Shown: positions 43,002 through 51,782, numbered from the stretch's first letter. The stretch: DNA of 64,000 nucleotides from Alistipes sp. Marseille-P5061 (GCF_900290115.1 NZ_LT985748.1:687120-751119); one strand, 5' to 3'. The notes: generated by a model not told the origin, from the letters alone. Made by a program: numbers and translations.

Positions 43002-44237
43002 ATGGAACAAAGCTGGAAAAAGACATTCGCCATCATCTGGAGCGGACAGTTTCTGTCGGTGCTCAGCAGTTCGATTGTCGGATATGCCGTGATTTTCTGG
43101 CTGAGCATCGAGACCCGCTCGGCCGAGGTGCTGGCGCTGGCCGCCATCTGCGGCATGCTGCCCCAGGCGGTTCTGGGCATCTTCGTCGGCCCCTACGTCG
43201 ACCGCTGGAACCGCAAGCGGACGATGATTGCCTCCGACTCGTTCATCGCCCTCTGCACGCTGCTGCTGGCCCTGCTCTTCTGGCTGGGCGTGGCCCGCAC
43301 GTGGCACATCTACCTGCTGCTGGCCTGCCGTTCGGCCGGCTCGGCCTTCCACAGGCCCGCCATGCAGGCCTCCATTCCGCTGCTGGCCCCCCGCTCGCAG
43401 CTCACCCGCATCGCCGGCATCAATCAGGTCATCAGCGCCGTGTCGGACATCGCCGGCCCGGCGCTCGGAGCGCTGCTCATCTCGCTCACGGGGATGGGCA
43501 CCATCCTCATGCTCGACGTGGCCGGAGCGCTCTTCGCCTGCACGACGTTGCAGCTGGTCCGCATTCCCGAGCCCGAGCGTCCGGAACGGACGCCCGACCT
43601 GAGGCGTGAGTTCCGCGAAGGGTTTTCGGCCATCTTCGCCGTGCGGGGCATGGCGTGGTTCATCGGGCTGGCCATCGCCGTGCTCTTCTTCATCATGCCC
43701 GTCGGGGTGCTCTTCCCGCTCATGACGCTCGAACACTTCGGCGGCGGAACCTACGAAATGAGCCTCGTCGAGATTGTCTGGGGCGCCGGAGCACTGGCTG
43801 GAGGCGCCCTGATGGGGGTGCGCAACTACCACCGCAACCGGGCGCTGCTTATCAATGCAATGTACCTGGTCGTCGGCCTCTCGTTCCTCGGCTCGGGACT
43901 GCTCCCGGCATCGGGATTCGTCTGGTTCGCGCTCTTCACCGCGGCGGCGGGCATCACCTCGAGCGTCTTCAGCGCCGCCTTCATCGCCGTGGTCCAGCAC
44001 CGGATTGCCGCCGAGGTGCTCGGCCGCGTCCTCTCGCTCTACTACGGATTCAGCCTGCTGCCGGCAGCGCTCGGACTGCTGGGCACCGGATTTCTGGCCG
44101 AACAGGTCGGACTGCGCCCCACCTTCATCATCTCGGGATGCATCATCTGCCTGCTCGGCATCGTCGCCTTCCTCATCCCCTCGGTCCGCCAGATTGACAG
44201 CAAAAGAGATGAGGAGCCGGCCGGGCAGAAGAGGTAA
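43002..44237 (+). CDS. MFS transporter (MefA/DHA3-like)
   Basis: 411 residues with about 12 hydrophobic helices in two halves. The loop 2-3 signature 'GPYVDRWNRKRTM' matches the MFS motif A, and 'SAFHRPAMQASIP' and 'GINQVISAVSDIAGPALGALL' (motif C region, split by a loop) are typical of the drug:H+ antiporter 3 family that includes macrolide exporters MefA/E. Substrate is unknown and family membership alone does not show drug export. It stands alone. The C-terminus is a charged, short cytosolic tail. Confidence 0.85.
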   Translation: MEQSWKKTFAIIWSGQFLSVLSSSIVGYAVIFWLSIETRSAEVLALAAICGMLPQAVLGIFVGPYVDRWNRKRTMIASDSFIALCTLLLALLFWLGVARTWHIYLLLACRSAGSAFHRPAMQASIPLLAPRSQLTRIAGINQVISAVSDIAGPALGALLISLTGMGTILMLDVAGALFACTTLQLVRIPEPERPERTPDLRREFREGFSAIFAVRGMAWFIGLAIAVLFFIMPVGVLFPLMTLEHFGGGTYEMSLVEIVWGAGALAGGALMGVRNYHRNRALLINAMYLVVGLSFLGSGLLPASGFVWFALFTAAAGITSSVFSAAFIAVVQHRIAAEVLGRVLSLYYGFSLLPAALGLLGTGFLAEQVGLRPTFIISGCIICLLGIVAFLIPSVRQIDSKRDEEPAGQKR

Positions 44238-44444
44238 ACGCCGCACTCATCCCGCCGCATTCGATGCAGGTCCGACAGGCCCTGCGATTCCTTCCCGGTC
44301 CTGCTCCGGCAACCGTTCAGCACCTTCTCCCCTTTCCCGCCTCTGCTCTTCGCACCGCTCCTGCTCCCCCACCTGGCCGGGCCTCCAGACGGTTCAAGCC
44401 TCCCTTCCGACTCCACGGCGCAATCTCCGCGCGCCGGACGGCAT

Positions 44445-44477
44445 AAAAAAACGGTGCGAAGCCTCAGCTCCGCACCG
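44445..44477 (-). terminator. Intrinsic terminator of the minus-strand lipoprotein gene
   Basis: On the minus strand CGGTGCG and CGCACCG (44471-44477, 44452-44458) form a 7-bp stem followed by seven T, 33 bases beyond the stop at 44511. Confidence 0.85.
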
Positions 44478-44510
44478 ACGATGGATGCAGCACGACGTTC
44501 CGCGGAGGAC

Positions 44511-45488
44511 TCAGTCGACCACCACGACGTAGCCGTTGTAGCGAATCGTATAAATCAGCGCATAGCTGCCCTGAAGCTCCCACTCCACCGAGACCTCGTT
44601 CGAGGGGAACTGTGCGGCGTCGTAGTCGCCGGCATCGGGCATGCGGCAGGTCTCCACGCCGTCGCTGATGATGTTGTAGCCGATGCACTCGCCCCCCATG
44701 ATTTCATACTCAAGGGCCAGCGAGGTGGTGTTGTTGAAGGTCACGAACGAGCGGCCCGAAGCCTCGCCCTCCAGCTCGCTGCCCTTGCCCTCCTCGGCAA
44801 AGTCGGAGTAGCAGAGCGTCCCCGCCTTGGGCTTCCAGCGGAAGGTGCCGCTCCAGTCGGAGGTATAGGCCTCCTGCTCGTAAATCTTCACGGCAGCCAT
44901 CTCGATGACATAGCCGCCCGTCGCATCGGCATGGATGCGCGTCGAGCCTCCTTCGCAGGTTACCTTCTCGTCGGAGCCGGCCGTCATCTCAACCGGCGTA
45001 TCGATGGAGACGGTCCAGAGGTTGTCGGCATCGGTCGCGGCCAGCTGCCGGTCCCCCGTCATGACGATGTAGGAACCTGTCCGGTTGTAGGCGTCGTAGC
45101 TCCCCTTGCTGCCGTTGTAGCGAATGCGGAAGCCCGAGGCAATCTTCTCGAGCTCGGTATTGTAGCCGAAGAGCAGGTTCTGCAGGTTGGCGCCGCTCAC
45201 CTGAATCTTCTTCAGATACTCAACGTCGAACGGGTCTCCCGGCTCCTGTCCCTGCTCGACGGCAGCGGCCGCCTGCTTTTCGGCTTCGGCCAGCAGCATT
45301 GCCAGACGCAGGGCGGCGTCGGCCGACTGCATCGAGAGCACGTTCTGCGGATGAGCCGCATTGTAGATGGCGATACCGGGGCGCACGGGCTCCAGTTTCT
45401 TGAAGAGGTCGTTGCCTTCGCTCTTGAGGCATCCCGTGAGCGAGAGCGCTGCGGCCGCCGCGAGGGAGATAAGGTAGAATTTGCGCAT
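44511..45488 (-). CDS. Lipoprotein of unknown function
   Basis: 325 residues from the ATG at 45488, which starts a lipoprotein signal with Cys at residue 20 (LSLTGC). An Ala/Glu/Gln-rich helical stretch (about residues 45-80) is followed by beta-rich sequence with many Tyr, Ser and Gly, including 'GSYIVMTGDRQLAATDADN' and a C-terminus 'IYTIRYNGYVVVVD'. I do not recognise a domain. The residue after the Cys is Leu-Lys rather than acidic, so surface export is not predicted. It is divergent from the MBL-fold lipoprotein gene and has its own -7 element and terminator. Confidence 0.75.
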   Translation of the reverse strand: MRKFYLISLAAAAALSLTGCLKSEGNDLFKKLEPVRPGIAIYNAAHPQNVLSMQSADAALRLAMLLAEAEKQAAAAVEQGQEPGDPFDVEYLKKIQVSGANLQNLLFGYNTELEKIASGFRIRYNGSKGSYDAYNRTGSYIVMTGDRQLAATDADNLWTVSIDTPVEMTAGSDEKVTCEGGSTRIHADATGGYVIEMAAVKIYEQEAYTSDWSGTFRWKPKAGTLCYSDFAEEGKGSELEGEASGRSFVTFNNTTSLALEYEIMGGECIGYNIISDGVETCRMPDAGDYDAAQFPSNEVSVEWELQGSYALIYTIRYNGYVVVVD

Positions 45489-45587
45489 GGTCTGTTCTGT
45501 TTGGTTTCCCGATAAACGGTGCACAGCGACCGATACTGCATCGCACGTCCGAAAAAAATCGGAGACCGCACCGACGTTTATCATCTG

Positions 45588-45595
45588 CAAAGATA
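45588..45595 (-). promoter_or_regulatory. -7 element TATCTTTG of the minus-strand lipoprotein gene
   Basis: TATCTTTG on the minus strand matches TAnnTTTG and gives a leader of about 95 bases before the start at 45488. No -33 TTG at the usual distance was seen. Confidence 0.7.
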
Positions 45596-45652
45596 GGAAT
45601 TATTCGTTTTTTTCGTTAAATTGGACTCCGGAATCTCTAAATCCAGGATACA

Positions 45653-46399
45653 ATGATTCGCAAAACCCTCTTGCTTATGTCGTTTCTTTCACTCTTCGGC
45701 TGCGGCGCATCGCACGCCCCCGAATTTCCGACGGATACCTTCACGGCCCGCGACGGTTCCCAATTTACAATGACCTTCATCAAACACGGCTCGCTGGCCA
45801 TCGAGGTGGCGGGCAAGCACATCTACATCGACCCCGTCAGCGAATATGCCGACTACGCGACGCTGCCCAAGGCCGACCTCATTCTGGTGACCCACTCCCA
45901 CTACGACCACTTCGACCGCACGGCCATCGAGGCGCTCGAGACCCCCGAAACGGATCTGCTCTGCGACAAGACGACGGCCGAGGCCTTCGACTTCGACTGT
46001 CACGTGATGATGCCTGGCGATACGGCCCGTCCGCGCGACTACGTCACCATCGAGGCCGTAGCGGCCTACAACACCTCGGCCGACCGGCAGCAGTACCATC
46101 CGCGCGAGCGTCAGGATGTGGGCTACCTGCTCACCATCGGCGGCACGCGCATCTATGTCTCGGGCGACGGCGAGAACACCCCCGAGATGGAGGCGCTCCG
46201 CGACATCGACATCGCGCTGCTGGCCGTCAACCAGCCCTTCACGATGACCGTCGACCAGGCTGTCGAGGCGGCGAAGGCCATCCGCCCGAAGATTTTCTAC
46301 CCCTACCACTACGGCGAAGTGGACGAGAAGACCGACCTCGACCGGCTCACCCGCGAGCTGGAGGGTGTCACCGAGGTCCGCATCCGCCCGATGGAGTAA
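45653..46399 (+). CDS. MBL-fold metal-dependent hydrolase, lipoprotein
   Basis: 248 residues. The signal ends at a lipobox Cys (residue 17, LFGC). The metallo-beta-lactamase metal motif 'THSHYDHFD' is complete (H81, H83, D85, H86), followed by 'YVSGDGE' with an Asp in the second metal-ligand region and 'FYPYHYGE' with the last His. The short strand pattern resembles UlaG-like hydrolases, which act on phosphodiester or lactone substrates; the actual substrate is unknown. It is unusual in being membrane-anchored. It is followed by a strong hairpin. Confidence 0.85.
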   Translation: MIRKTLLLMSFLSLFGCGASHAPEFPTDTFTARDGSQFTMTFIKHGSLAIEVAGKHIYIDPVSEYADYATLPKADLILVTHSHYDHFDRTAIEALETPETDLLCDKTTAEAFDFDCHVMMPGDTARPRDYVTIEAVAAYNTSADRQQYHPRERQDVGYLLTIGGTRIYVSGDGENTPEMEALRDIDIALLAVNQPFTMTVDQAVEAAKAIRPKIFYPYHYGEVDEKTDLDRLTRELEGVTEVRIRPME

Positions 46400-46461
46400 T
46401 TGTTTGTTCCAAAGGCTCCGACTACCCTTCCCGGCAACATCCCAGCCGCACAACCGCACGG

Positions 46462-46494
46462 CAAGGGGCGCGACCCGACGGGTCACGCCCCTTG
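46462..46494. terminator. Strong hairpin between convergent genes
   Basis: CAAGGGGCG-c-GACCC pairs with GGGTC-a-CGCCCCTTG, 14 pairs with one mismatch and a 3-base loop, followed by TTCATGTT. It separates the MBL gene from the riboswitch-controlled lipoprotein gene. Downstream, 46510-46580 has short imperfect repeats of GAGAACGGCTCCG and no gene. Confidence 0.65.
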
Positions 46495-46626
46495 TTCATG
46501 TTCCGAGCCGGAAAACGGCGCCGGAGGAAGGCTTCCGAGAACGGCTCCGGAGAACGGCTCCGGAGGAAGGTTCCGGAGGTCCGGAGGGAGGAGCGCCGCA
46601 CGGAGCTGCGCGCCTCCCCACCCCCG

Positions 46627-48378
46627 TCACTCGCGGATGCAGCGGATGTTGCCGCCGATGGCCTCGTTCTGGGCGTTGTTATTGCTCACCGCACGCGAGT
46701 ACCAGTAGAGCATGTAGCCCTTGAAGTTCTGCGCCGGATAGTTGTGGTTGTAGGAGCAGGCCGACCAATAGTAGCCGTAGCGCCCCACGTTCGACAGCCG
46801 GCCCGAATCCATCCGGTAGCCCTGCGCCGGCCAGTAGCCGCCCTTGTAGGTGCGCGACTGATGTTCGCCCGCCGCTGCCATCGTCGTCTTGTCGGCGTCG
46901 GCCATCACCTCCTGATACCATCCCGGCACCTTGTATCCCGGCGGGCAGGGGTCGAACATCGTCTTCTGGTTGTTGCGCTTCATGAAGTCGTAGCCCCACA
47001 GCTCGGCATACTGCACGTTGTCGTCGTTGAACCACGCCCCGACACCGCTCGAGGCGACCTGCGCCCCGTAGGTGATGAAGGTCATCGGATGGGCCGCCGC
47101 ATAGTCGACCGACTGCCCCGAGGCGATGGAGGCGTCGTCGTTGCGCAGCGTCGACCAGCCGGTCGTATGGGCCGCGTTGAAGACGCAGTCTCCCTCGATG
47201 GCGCTCTGGAAGGCCTCACCGTCGGGAATGGCCGCACCGTCGGAGTTCGCCAGCTGCGACGTCGCGATGAAGGGGTCCTTGCGCCCCCACTGATAGAAGA
47301 GGCCGAACGACGCCACGTCGTCGACCGCCGTCGAGGTGGCCCCCACATTGCGGTCGAGGAAGAGATACTCGGGCGAGGAGCCCTCGATAAGGTGGGCCGA
47401 GGGGTCCTCCGTCATCCAGATGTGCCAGCTCCAGACCACCCGCTGCTCGCTGTCGAAGAGGGCCAGCACCGCATTGCCGCGCCCCGCCGAGGCCTCAAAG
47501 CGAATCCGTTTCGAGGCGGCGTCAAACGACACCCCCGAAACCAGCCCCTCGGCCGAGGCCCAGAGCCAGTCGGCGCTCCACCCTTCGCCCGGCTGGATGG
47601 CCCCGTCGAAATGCTTGCTCTCCGCATCGGCATTGGCGCTCACGCCATTGCCGCGCACATCGGCCGCAAAGGAGTAGACGCCCGCCTCGCTCACCAGGTA
47701 GCAGTTGGCCGTCCCCGAGGCGCTCAGGTCGACCGACGAGGGGTCGGCCGTACGGAAAGGCTTCACGGCCAGCTCGCTGCGCGACTCAGCATCGGCAACG
47801 TAGGCGTAGAGCCGGTAGTCGGTCGCCGCGGCAAGGCCCCGGATTTCGAGCTTCATCTCGGCCGCAGCCTCCACCTCGGTAAACTCCGAAGGCTCGCCCC
47901 CGTCGGCGGGAAGGCAGGCCCAGAAGAGGCGCAGCGCGTCGGAGGTCGTCACCGAGGCCTCGGCCCCCTCGGCCGTGGCGGTCACCTCGCCGAACTGGAG
48001 TGCCGGCAGACGCAGCGTCTCGAAATCGCGGCTCACCGCCTCGCACGGCTCGCCCTTTGCATTCTCGGCCCGCGCCATAAGCGTATAGGCCGTGCCGGCG
48101 TCAAGCCCCTCGACGCGGAGCGTCACCGAAGCGGCGGGGCTCTCCAGTTGCGTCCAGGCCGATGCGTCGGGCGCGGTGCCCTGACTCAGACAGCAGTAGG
48201 CCACACGCGCGGCCTGTTCCGATTTCAGGGTGAAGCTCACCGCCTGCCGGGCAGGGGTCACCTCTTCGATGGTCACCTTGGCCGGAAGCGGCCGCGGAGC
48301 ATCACTATCCGACTTGCTGCACGCCGTCGGAAGCAGGGCCGCCCAGGCGGCCGTCAAGAGTACAAACAATCTCCTCAT
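46627..48378 (-). CDS. FISUMP-like surface lipoprotein under cobalamin riboswitch control
   Basis: 583 residues from the ATG at 48378; the in-frame extension upstream lies in the riboswitch leader. The lipobox Cys is residue 20 (LLPTAC), followed by SKSDSD, which fits the surface-export signal. Residues 28-120 and 122-215 resemble two fibronectin-III/Ig-like modules. Residues 220-350 carry the 'GTANCYLV...GVYSFAADVRGN' module seen in Bacteroidetes surface lipoproteins. The C-terminal 230 residues resemble the Fibrobacter succinogenes major paralogous (FISUMP) domain ('YLFLDRNVGATS', 'FDPCPPGYKVPGW', 'NIRCIRE'). The only gene downstream of a complete B12 riboswitch, it is probably made when cobalamin is scarce. 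No known B12-binding fold is recognisable. Confidence 0.82.
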   Translation of the reverse strand: MRRLFVLLTAAWAALLPTACSKSDSDAPRPLPAKVTIEEVTPARQAVSFTLKSEQAARVAYCCLSQGTAPDASAWTQLESPAASVTLRVEGLDAGTAYTLMARAENAKGEPCEAVSRDFETLRLPALQFGEVTATAEGAEASVTTSDALRLFWACLPADGGEPSEFTEVEAAAEMKLEIRGLAAATDYRLYAYVADAESRSELAVKPFRTADPSSVDLSASGTANCYLVSEAGVYSFAADVRGNGVSANADAESKHFDGAIQPGEGWSADWLWASAEGLVSGVSFDAASKRIRFEASAGRGNAVLALFDSEQRVVWSWHIWMTEDPSAHLIEGSSPEYLFLDRNVGATSTAVDDVASFGLFYQWGRKDPFIATSQLANSDGAAIPDGEAFQSAIEGDCVFNAAHTTGWSTLRNDDASIASGQSVDYAAAHPMTFITYGAQVASSGVGAWFNDDNVQYAELWGYDFMKRNNQKTMFDPCPPGYKVPGWYQEVMADADKTTMAAAGEHQSRTYKGGYWPAQGYRMDSGRLSNVGRYGYYWSACSYNHNYPAQNFKGYMLYWYSRAVSNNNAQNEAIGGNIRCIRE

Positions 48379-48530
48379 ATCCTGTACAATTAAAGGGTTA
48401 GGCGTTGCACCGCACCATCGGCGCCGCCCGCAGGAAGATTCGGAGTATGCAAAAAAGGGGAAACGGTAAAACGAAAAGAGTTCCTCCACCTCGCCCCGCC
48501 CGTCCTCCGCAGGCATGCGCTCGATTCAGG

Positions 48531-48720
48531 CAAAGGCAGGTCTTCTGACTCGCTTCCGACGCGACGCCTTCCCAACCCGAAGGTCAGTGGCAAAAGATTG
48601 TCGCGACGACAGCCCGGCATCCACCGGGACGAAGCTCACAGCAGCGGGAACTGTTGCCGAATTGCACGGCATTCCCTTTTAATCCCTCGAGGCGGCGCGG
48701 CCTCTCGGGAACCGTTTGCA
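48531..48720 (-). promoter_or_regulatory. Cobalamin (B12) riboswitch
   Basis: Read on the minus strand the element contains, in order, 'AAAAGGGAATGCCG', 'CAATTCGGCAACAG', 'CCCGCTGCTGTGAG' (the conserved core CCCGC-ACTGTGA variant), 'GCCACTG', 'GGGAAGG' and the B12-box end 'GCGAGTCAGAAGACCTGCC'. Order, spacing and the closing pairing (CAAA with TTTG at the ends) fit the cobalamin class (Rfam RF00174 type). It begins about where transcription from the adjacent promoter should start and is followed by a 152-base leader to the lipoprotein ATG at 48378. I could not identify a clear terminator or Shine-Dalgarno-sequestering helix, so the expression platform is undefined. Confidence 0.93.
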
Positions 48721-48723
48721 GGG

Positions 48724-48754
48724 CAAATGTAGCCATTTCCGGCATATTTCCAAA
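48724..48754 (-). promoter_or_regulatory. Promoter of the riboswitch transcript (TTTG-N19-TACATTTG)
   Basis: On the minus strand TTTG (48751-48754) and TACATTTG (48724-48731) are 19 bases apart. The aptamer starts within a few bases of the expected transcription start. Confidence 0.88.
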
Positions 48755-48819
48755 CGCTTCGGGCAAAAATCGTCCGGCCGACGCTCCGTCCGGCCGCCGT
48801 CTGAAGACCCTCATGGGAC

Positions 48820-48861
48820 AAAAAAGCGGAGCGCTTCCCCCTTTGGGGGAAAACGCTCCGC
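48820..48861 (-). terminator. Intrinsic terminator of the metal locus
   Basis: On the minus strand GCGGAGCG and CGCTCCGC (48854-48861, 48826-48833) bracket a second inner stem of C and G runs, followed by six T. It separates the HMA gene from the riboswitch promoter. Confidence 0.92.
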
Positions 48862-48889
48862 AGCGGTCGGTTTCAGCGCGCGCGAAAGG

Positions 48890-49207
48890 CTACTCGGCCT
48901 TTTCGGCCTCGGGCATCGGTTCGGCCTTCACCTTGAGCGAGGCCAGCCCCTTGACAATCGTCTGCACGTCGTTCTTCGAGGCGTCGTAGACCACCGTAAC
49001 CTGCTTCGTGGCGAGGTCCACCTGCACATCCTTGATGCCTTTGCCCAGCACGGGCACGTTGTTCATGATGCGGGTCACGCAGTGCTCGCAGTCCACATCG
49101 GTCTTGAAGACGGTGGTCACCGTCTTCTTCTGGGCGGCGGGTTTGGCCGCCATGCAGGTGCCGACGCCCAGCAGCAGGACGAGGCACATCATCAGCATCT
49201 TTTTCAT
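48890..49207 (-). CDS. Periplasmic heavy-metal-associated (HMA) protein
   Basis: 105 residues. The signal peptide is MKKMLMMCLVLLLGVGTCMA. The HMA ferredoxin-like fold follows, with the metal-binding pair in 'DCEHC' (C40 and C43; the canonical motif is MxCxxC) and 'VYDASKNDVQTIVKGL' as the second helix. Such domains bind Cu(I), Zn or other soft metals and hand them between proteins. A good Shine-Dalgarno-like AGGAG lies ten bases before the ATG, uncommon in this group. It is 109 bases downstream of the TonB receptor and ends in a strong terminator, so it is the last gene of the metal locus. Confidence 0.88.
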   Translation of the reverse strand: MKKMLMMCLVLLLGVGTCMAAKPAAQKKTVTTVFKTDVDCEHCVTRIMNNVPVLGKGIKDVQVDLATKQVTVVYDASKNDVQTIVKGLASLKVKAEPMPEAEKAE

Positions 49208-49316
49208 CTTGTCTCCTGTTTTTTGAAGTTTTACTCGTATTCGTTCATTCCGGCGCGCGGAGGCCGTCCGGAGCGCTCCGGCCCGGCCCGGCCCGCGCCC
49301 CGCATCAGTATCAGTA

Positions 49317-51695
49317 TCAGTAGAGGTTGAAGCGCACGCCCAGATAGAACTTGCGCCCCATGAGCGGACCCCAGACGTTCATCGAGTTGAAGGCCGCCGA
49401 GAAGGGGTTGTCGGCACTCAGAATCGGGTCGTGCTGCATGTAGTCGCCGATGTTCTCGCAGCCGACGTAGATGTCGAACTTGCCCACCTTGCGGGTCACC
49501 TGTGCGAAGAAAATCGGGTAGCGCGGCGAGTAGTAGCCGTAGTCGGCCTCCACGACGCCGTTGTTCTCCACGAAGCGCGGCACGCGGCTCGGGCCGTTCA
49601 GCTGGGCCGTCACGTCGAAGACCCAACGGCGGAACTTGGTGGCGTACTGGATGTTGAGCAGCGTCTTGTACTGGCTGATGAGCGGCCGCTCGACGCGCAC
49701 GTGCTCCGTTCCCTGGGGGTTGCGGTTGAGCGTCATCTCGCTGTCCGTGTAGCGGAACGTGGCGAAGATGTCGAGCCGCTCGACGGGCGACCACGAGAAG
49801 TCGACCTGGTAGGTATCCGTATAGGAGCGGCCGTCGGTGTTGTAGATGTGGATGGCGGAGGGGTCCATCTCCTGGTCGACGACCACCGAGTTGTAGAACT
49901 GCGTGCGGAAGTAGTCGAAGCTCAGCGTCGCATCGTCCTCGCGCACCAGCGTGAAGCTCTGCGTGAGGCTGCCGCCGAAGGTCAGCGCCTTCTCCATGCG
50001 GTTGAAGTCGCGCGAGAAGCCGTTGTCGAAGACCAGCTTGCGGCCCGTGGCCAGCATGCCGACGTTGTCCGTGATGATGTTGGTCGTGCGGTAACCCAGA
50101 CCGGCCGAGGCGCGCAGCGTGGTGGTGCGGGTGATATTCCAGCGGATGTGGCCGCGCGGCGTGGCGAAGAAGTTGTCGAAGTAGCGGTTGTAGTCGCCGC
50201 GAATGCCCGCCACGAGCGAGAACTTGTCCTTGATGGAGTAGGTATACTCGGCGAAGAGTCCCGCCTCGCCCTCCGTACGGTCGAAGGTGAAGTCACCGGC
50301 CGACGTCCCGGCAATCCAGGGCGTGGGGTTGAGCAGCGACTCGCGGTAGTAGTTCAGGTGGGCCTGACCGCCGACGTTGATGGAGGAGCGGTAGGTGAAG
50401 TAGTGGTTGTACATGAGCGAGAGCGAGAGCGCGTTCTGGTTACCCGAGTAGTTGTTCAGGCCGAAGTAGGCCTCCTCGTCGAAGTGGTCGAAGTCGGCCA
50501 CGAAGGCCAGGTTCGAGCGCATCTCGTCCTGCTCCTGCTCGTCGTAGACCGACGGGCCGAGCGGCAAGCCGATTTTGACGTAGCCGTTGGCGTTGCGATT
50601 GCGGATGTGCGAGCCGTAGAGCGGCTTGCCGGCAGCATCGGGCTGCTCCCACAGCGACCAGTCATCCTCCATCGCCCGGCGCATGGCGTCGGTATTGCGG
50701 TAGCCGAGCATGCCGCCCAGGCGGTTCTCCTGGACGAACTTCCAGCCCCAGCGAATCTGCGTGCCGTTGTCGGCCGCATAGAGCCACTTGTTGGCCACGT
50801 TGAACTGGCTGGTGATGGGCAGGTCGCGGAAACCGTCGTCGTTGTGGTCCATGCGCCGCACGTCGGTATCGCCCGAGCCGTGGAGCAGGATGATGCTCGT
50901 CAGCTTTCCGTCGCGCGAGACGGGAAAGGCCGAGGTGATGTTGGCCTCGGGACGCAGCTCGTCGTCGAGGTAGACGTTGACGAAGAGGCGTTCGGCGTCG
51001 GTCGGCTTGCGGTGCTCGAGGTTGATTTGGCCCGTGATGGCCTCATGGCCGGCCGTCACCGAGGCGACGCCCTTCGAGACCTGAATCGAGTTGAGCCACA
51101 TGCCCGGCGTATAGCTCAGGCCGTAGGGGGCGCTGAGCCCCTGCATGATGGGGCGGTTCTCGTCGAGAATCTGCGTATAGGTGCCGGCCAGACCGAGCAT
51201 CTTGATTTGCCGCGCGCCCGAGATGGCGTCGCTGTAGCCTACGGTCACCGACGCCGAGTTCTCGAACGACTCGGCCAGGTTGCAGCAGGCCATCTTGCAG
51301 AGGCCGGCAAAGGATATCATCTCGTTCTTGACAATGCCGTCGTGCTTGACATAGTTGCCGCTCTGGTTCCCCTCGATGACCACCTCGTCGAGCGAGACCC
51401 CTTCGGCCTCGAGCGCGAAGTTGAGCTCCGCACGGTTGTCGTCGATGCGGACCGTGTCGTTGACGTAACCGAGGTAGGAGGCGACCAGACGGTCGTAGCC
51501 GCGCACGCGGTGCACCAGGAAGCCACCCTCGGCATCGGTGCTTGCGCCGACGGTCGTTCCGGCCCAGTAGACCGAAGCGCCGACGAGCGGCTGTCCCTCC
51601 GTATCGCACACCTTGCCGCGCAGGTCCTGGGCGCGAAGCGGCGAGGCGGCGGCAAACAGCGTAAGAATTGCAATCGATAAAGCGAATCGTTTCAT
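49317..51695 (-). CDS. TonB-dependent receptor with Cys-rich plug, probable metal receptor
   Basis: 792 residues from the ATG at 51695, which begins the signal peptide MKRFALSIAILTLFAAASPLRAQ. Residues 25-100 are a carboxypeptidase-like regulatory domain ('DLRGKVCDTEGQPLVGASVYW'). A TonB-box-like stretch lies near 'DEVVIEG' (103-109). The plug holds three Cys in 'LCKMACCNL' (C133, C137, C138), an unusual feature for an outer-membrane receptor and suggestive of soft-metal binding. The plug motif 'QIKMLGLAGTYTQILDENRPI' is typical of this receptor subfamily, often found beside HMA proteins in Bacteroidetes. The barrel ends 'GRKFYLGVRFNLY'. Copper or zinc is the likely substrate by context; this is inference. 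Confidence 0.88.
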   Translation of the reverse strand: MKRFALSIAILTLFAAASPLRAQDLRGKVCDTEGQPLVGASVYWAGTTVGASTDAEGGFLVHRVRGYDRLVASYLGYVNDTVRIDDNRAELNFALEAEGVSLDEVVIEGNQSGNYVKHDGIVKNEMISFAGLCKMACCNLAESFENSASVTVGYSDAISGARQIKMLGLAGTYTQILDENRPIMQGLSAPYGLSYTPGMWLNSIQVSKGVASVTAGHEAITGQINLEHRKPTDAERLFVNVYLDDELRPEANITSAFPVSRDGKLTSIILLHGSGDTDVRRMDHNDDGFRDLPITSQFNVANKWLYAADNGTQIRWGWKFVQENRLGGMLGYRNTDAMRRAMEDDWSLWEQPDAAGKPLYGSHIRNRNANGYVKIGLPLGPSVYDEQEQDEMRSNLAFVADFDHFDEEAYFGLNNYSGNQNALSLSLMYNHYFTYRSSINVGGQAHLNYYRESLLNPTPWIAGTSAGDFTFDRTEGEAGLFAEYTYSIKDKFSLVAGIRGDYNRYFDNFFATPRGHIRWNITRTTTLRASAGLGYRTTNIITDNVGMLATGRKLVFDNGFSRDFNRMEKALTFGGSLTQSFTLVREDDATLSFDYFRTQFYNSVVVDQEMDPSAIHIYNTDGRSYTDTYQVDFSWSPVERLDIFATFRYTDSEMTLNRNPQGTEHVRVERPLISQYKTLLNIQYATKFRRWVFDVTAQLNGPSRVPRFVENNGVVEADYGYYSPRYPIFFAQVTRKVGKFDIYVGCENIGDYMQHDPILSADNPFSAAFNSMNVWGPLMGRKFYLGVRFNLY

Positions 51696-51718
51696 GGGTT
51701 TTTCATTTTTCGACGGAG

Positions 51719-51754
51719 CAAAGGTGGCAAAAAAGAGTTGCAACCGGGTTGCAA
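51719..51754 (-). promoter_or_regulatory. Receptor promoter -7 (CACCTTTG) with 17-bp palindromic operator
   Basis: CACCTTTG (51719-51726), one mismatch from TAnnTTTG, is 24 bases from the receptor ATG. Just upstream, TTGCAACCGGGTTGCAA (51738-51754) is a perfect palindrome about the central G. Its place between the -33 and -7 regions, next to a Fur-family gene, marks it as a probable Fur-family operator. Confidence 0.7.
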
Positions 51755-51782
51755 AGTCTCTATGCATACCCTGCACTGGGGC

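Noticed and set aside
45481-48393. 970-residue plus-strand open frame across the MBL gene and the riboswitch-controlled lipoprotein
   Set aside because: It is antisense to two well-supported genes, and its translation is Arg/Gly/His-rich with no domain, as expected from GC-rich third positions.
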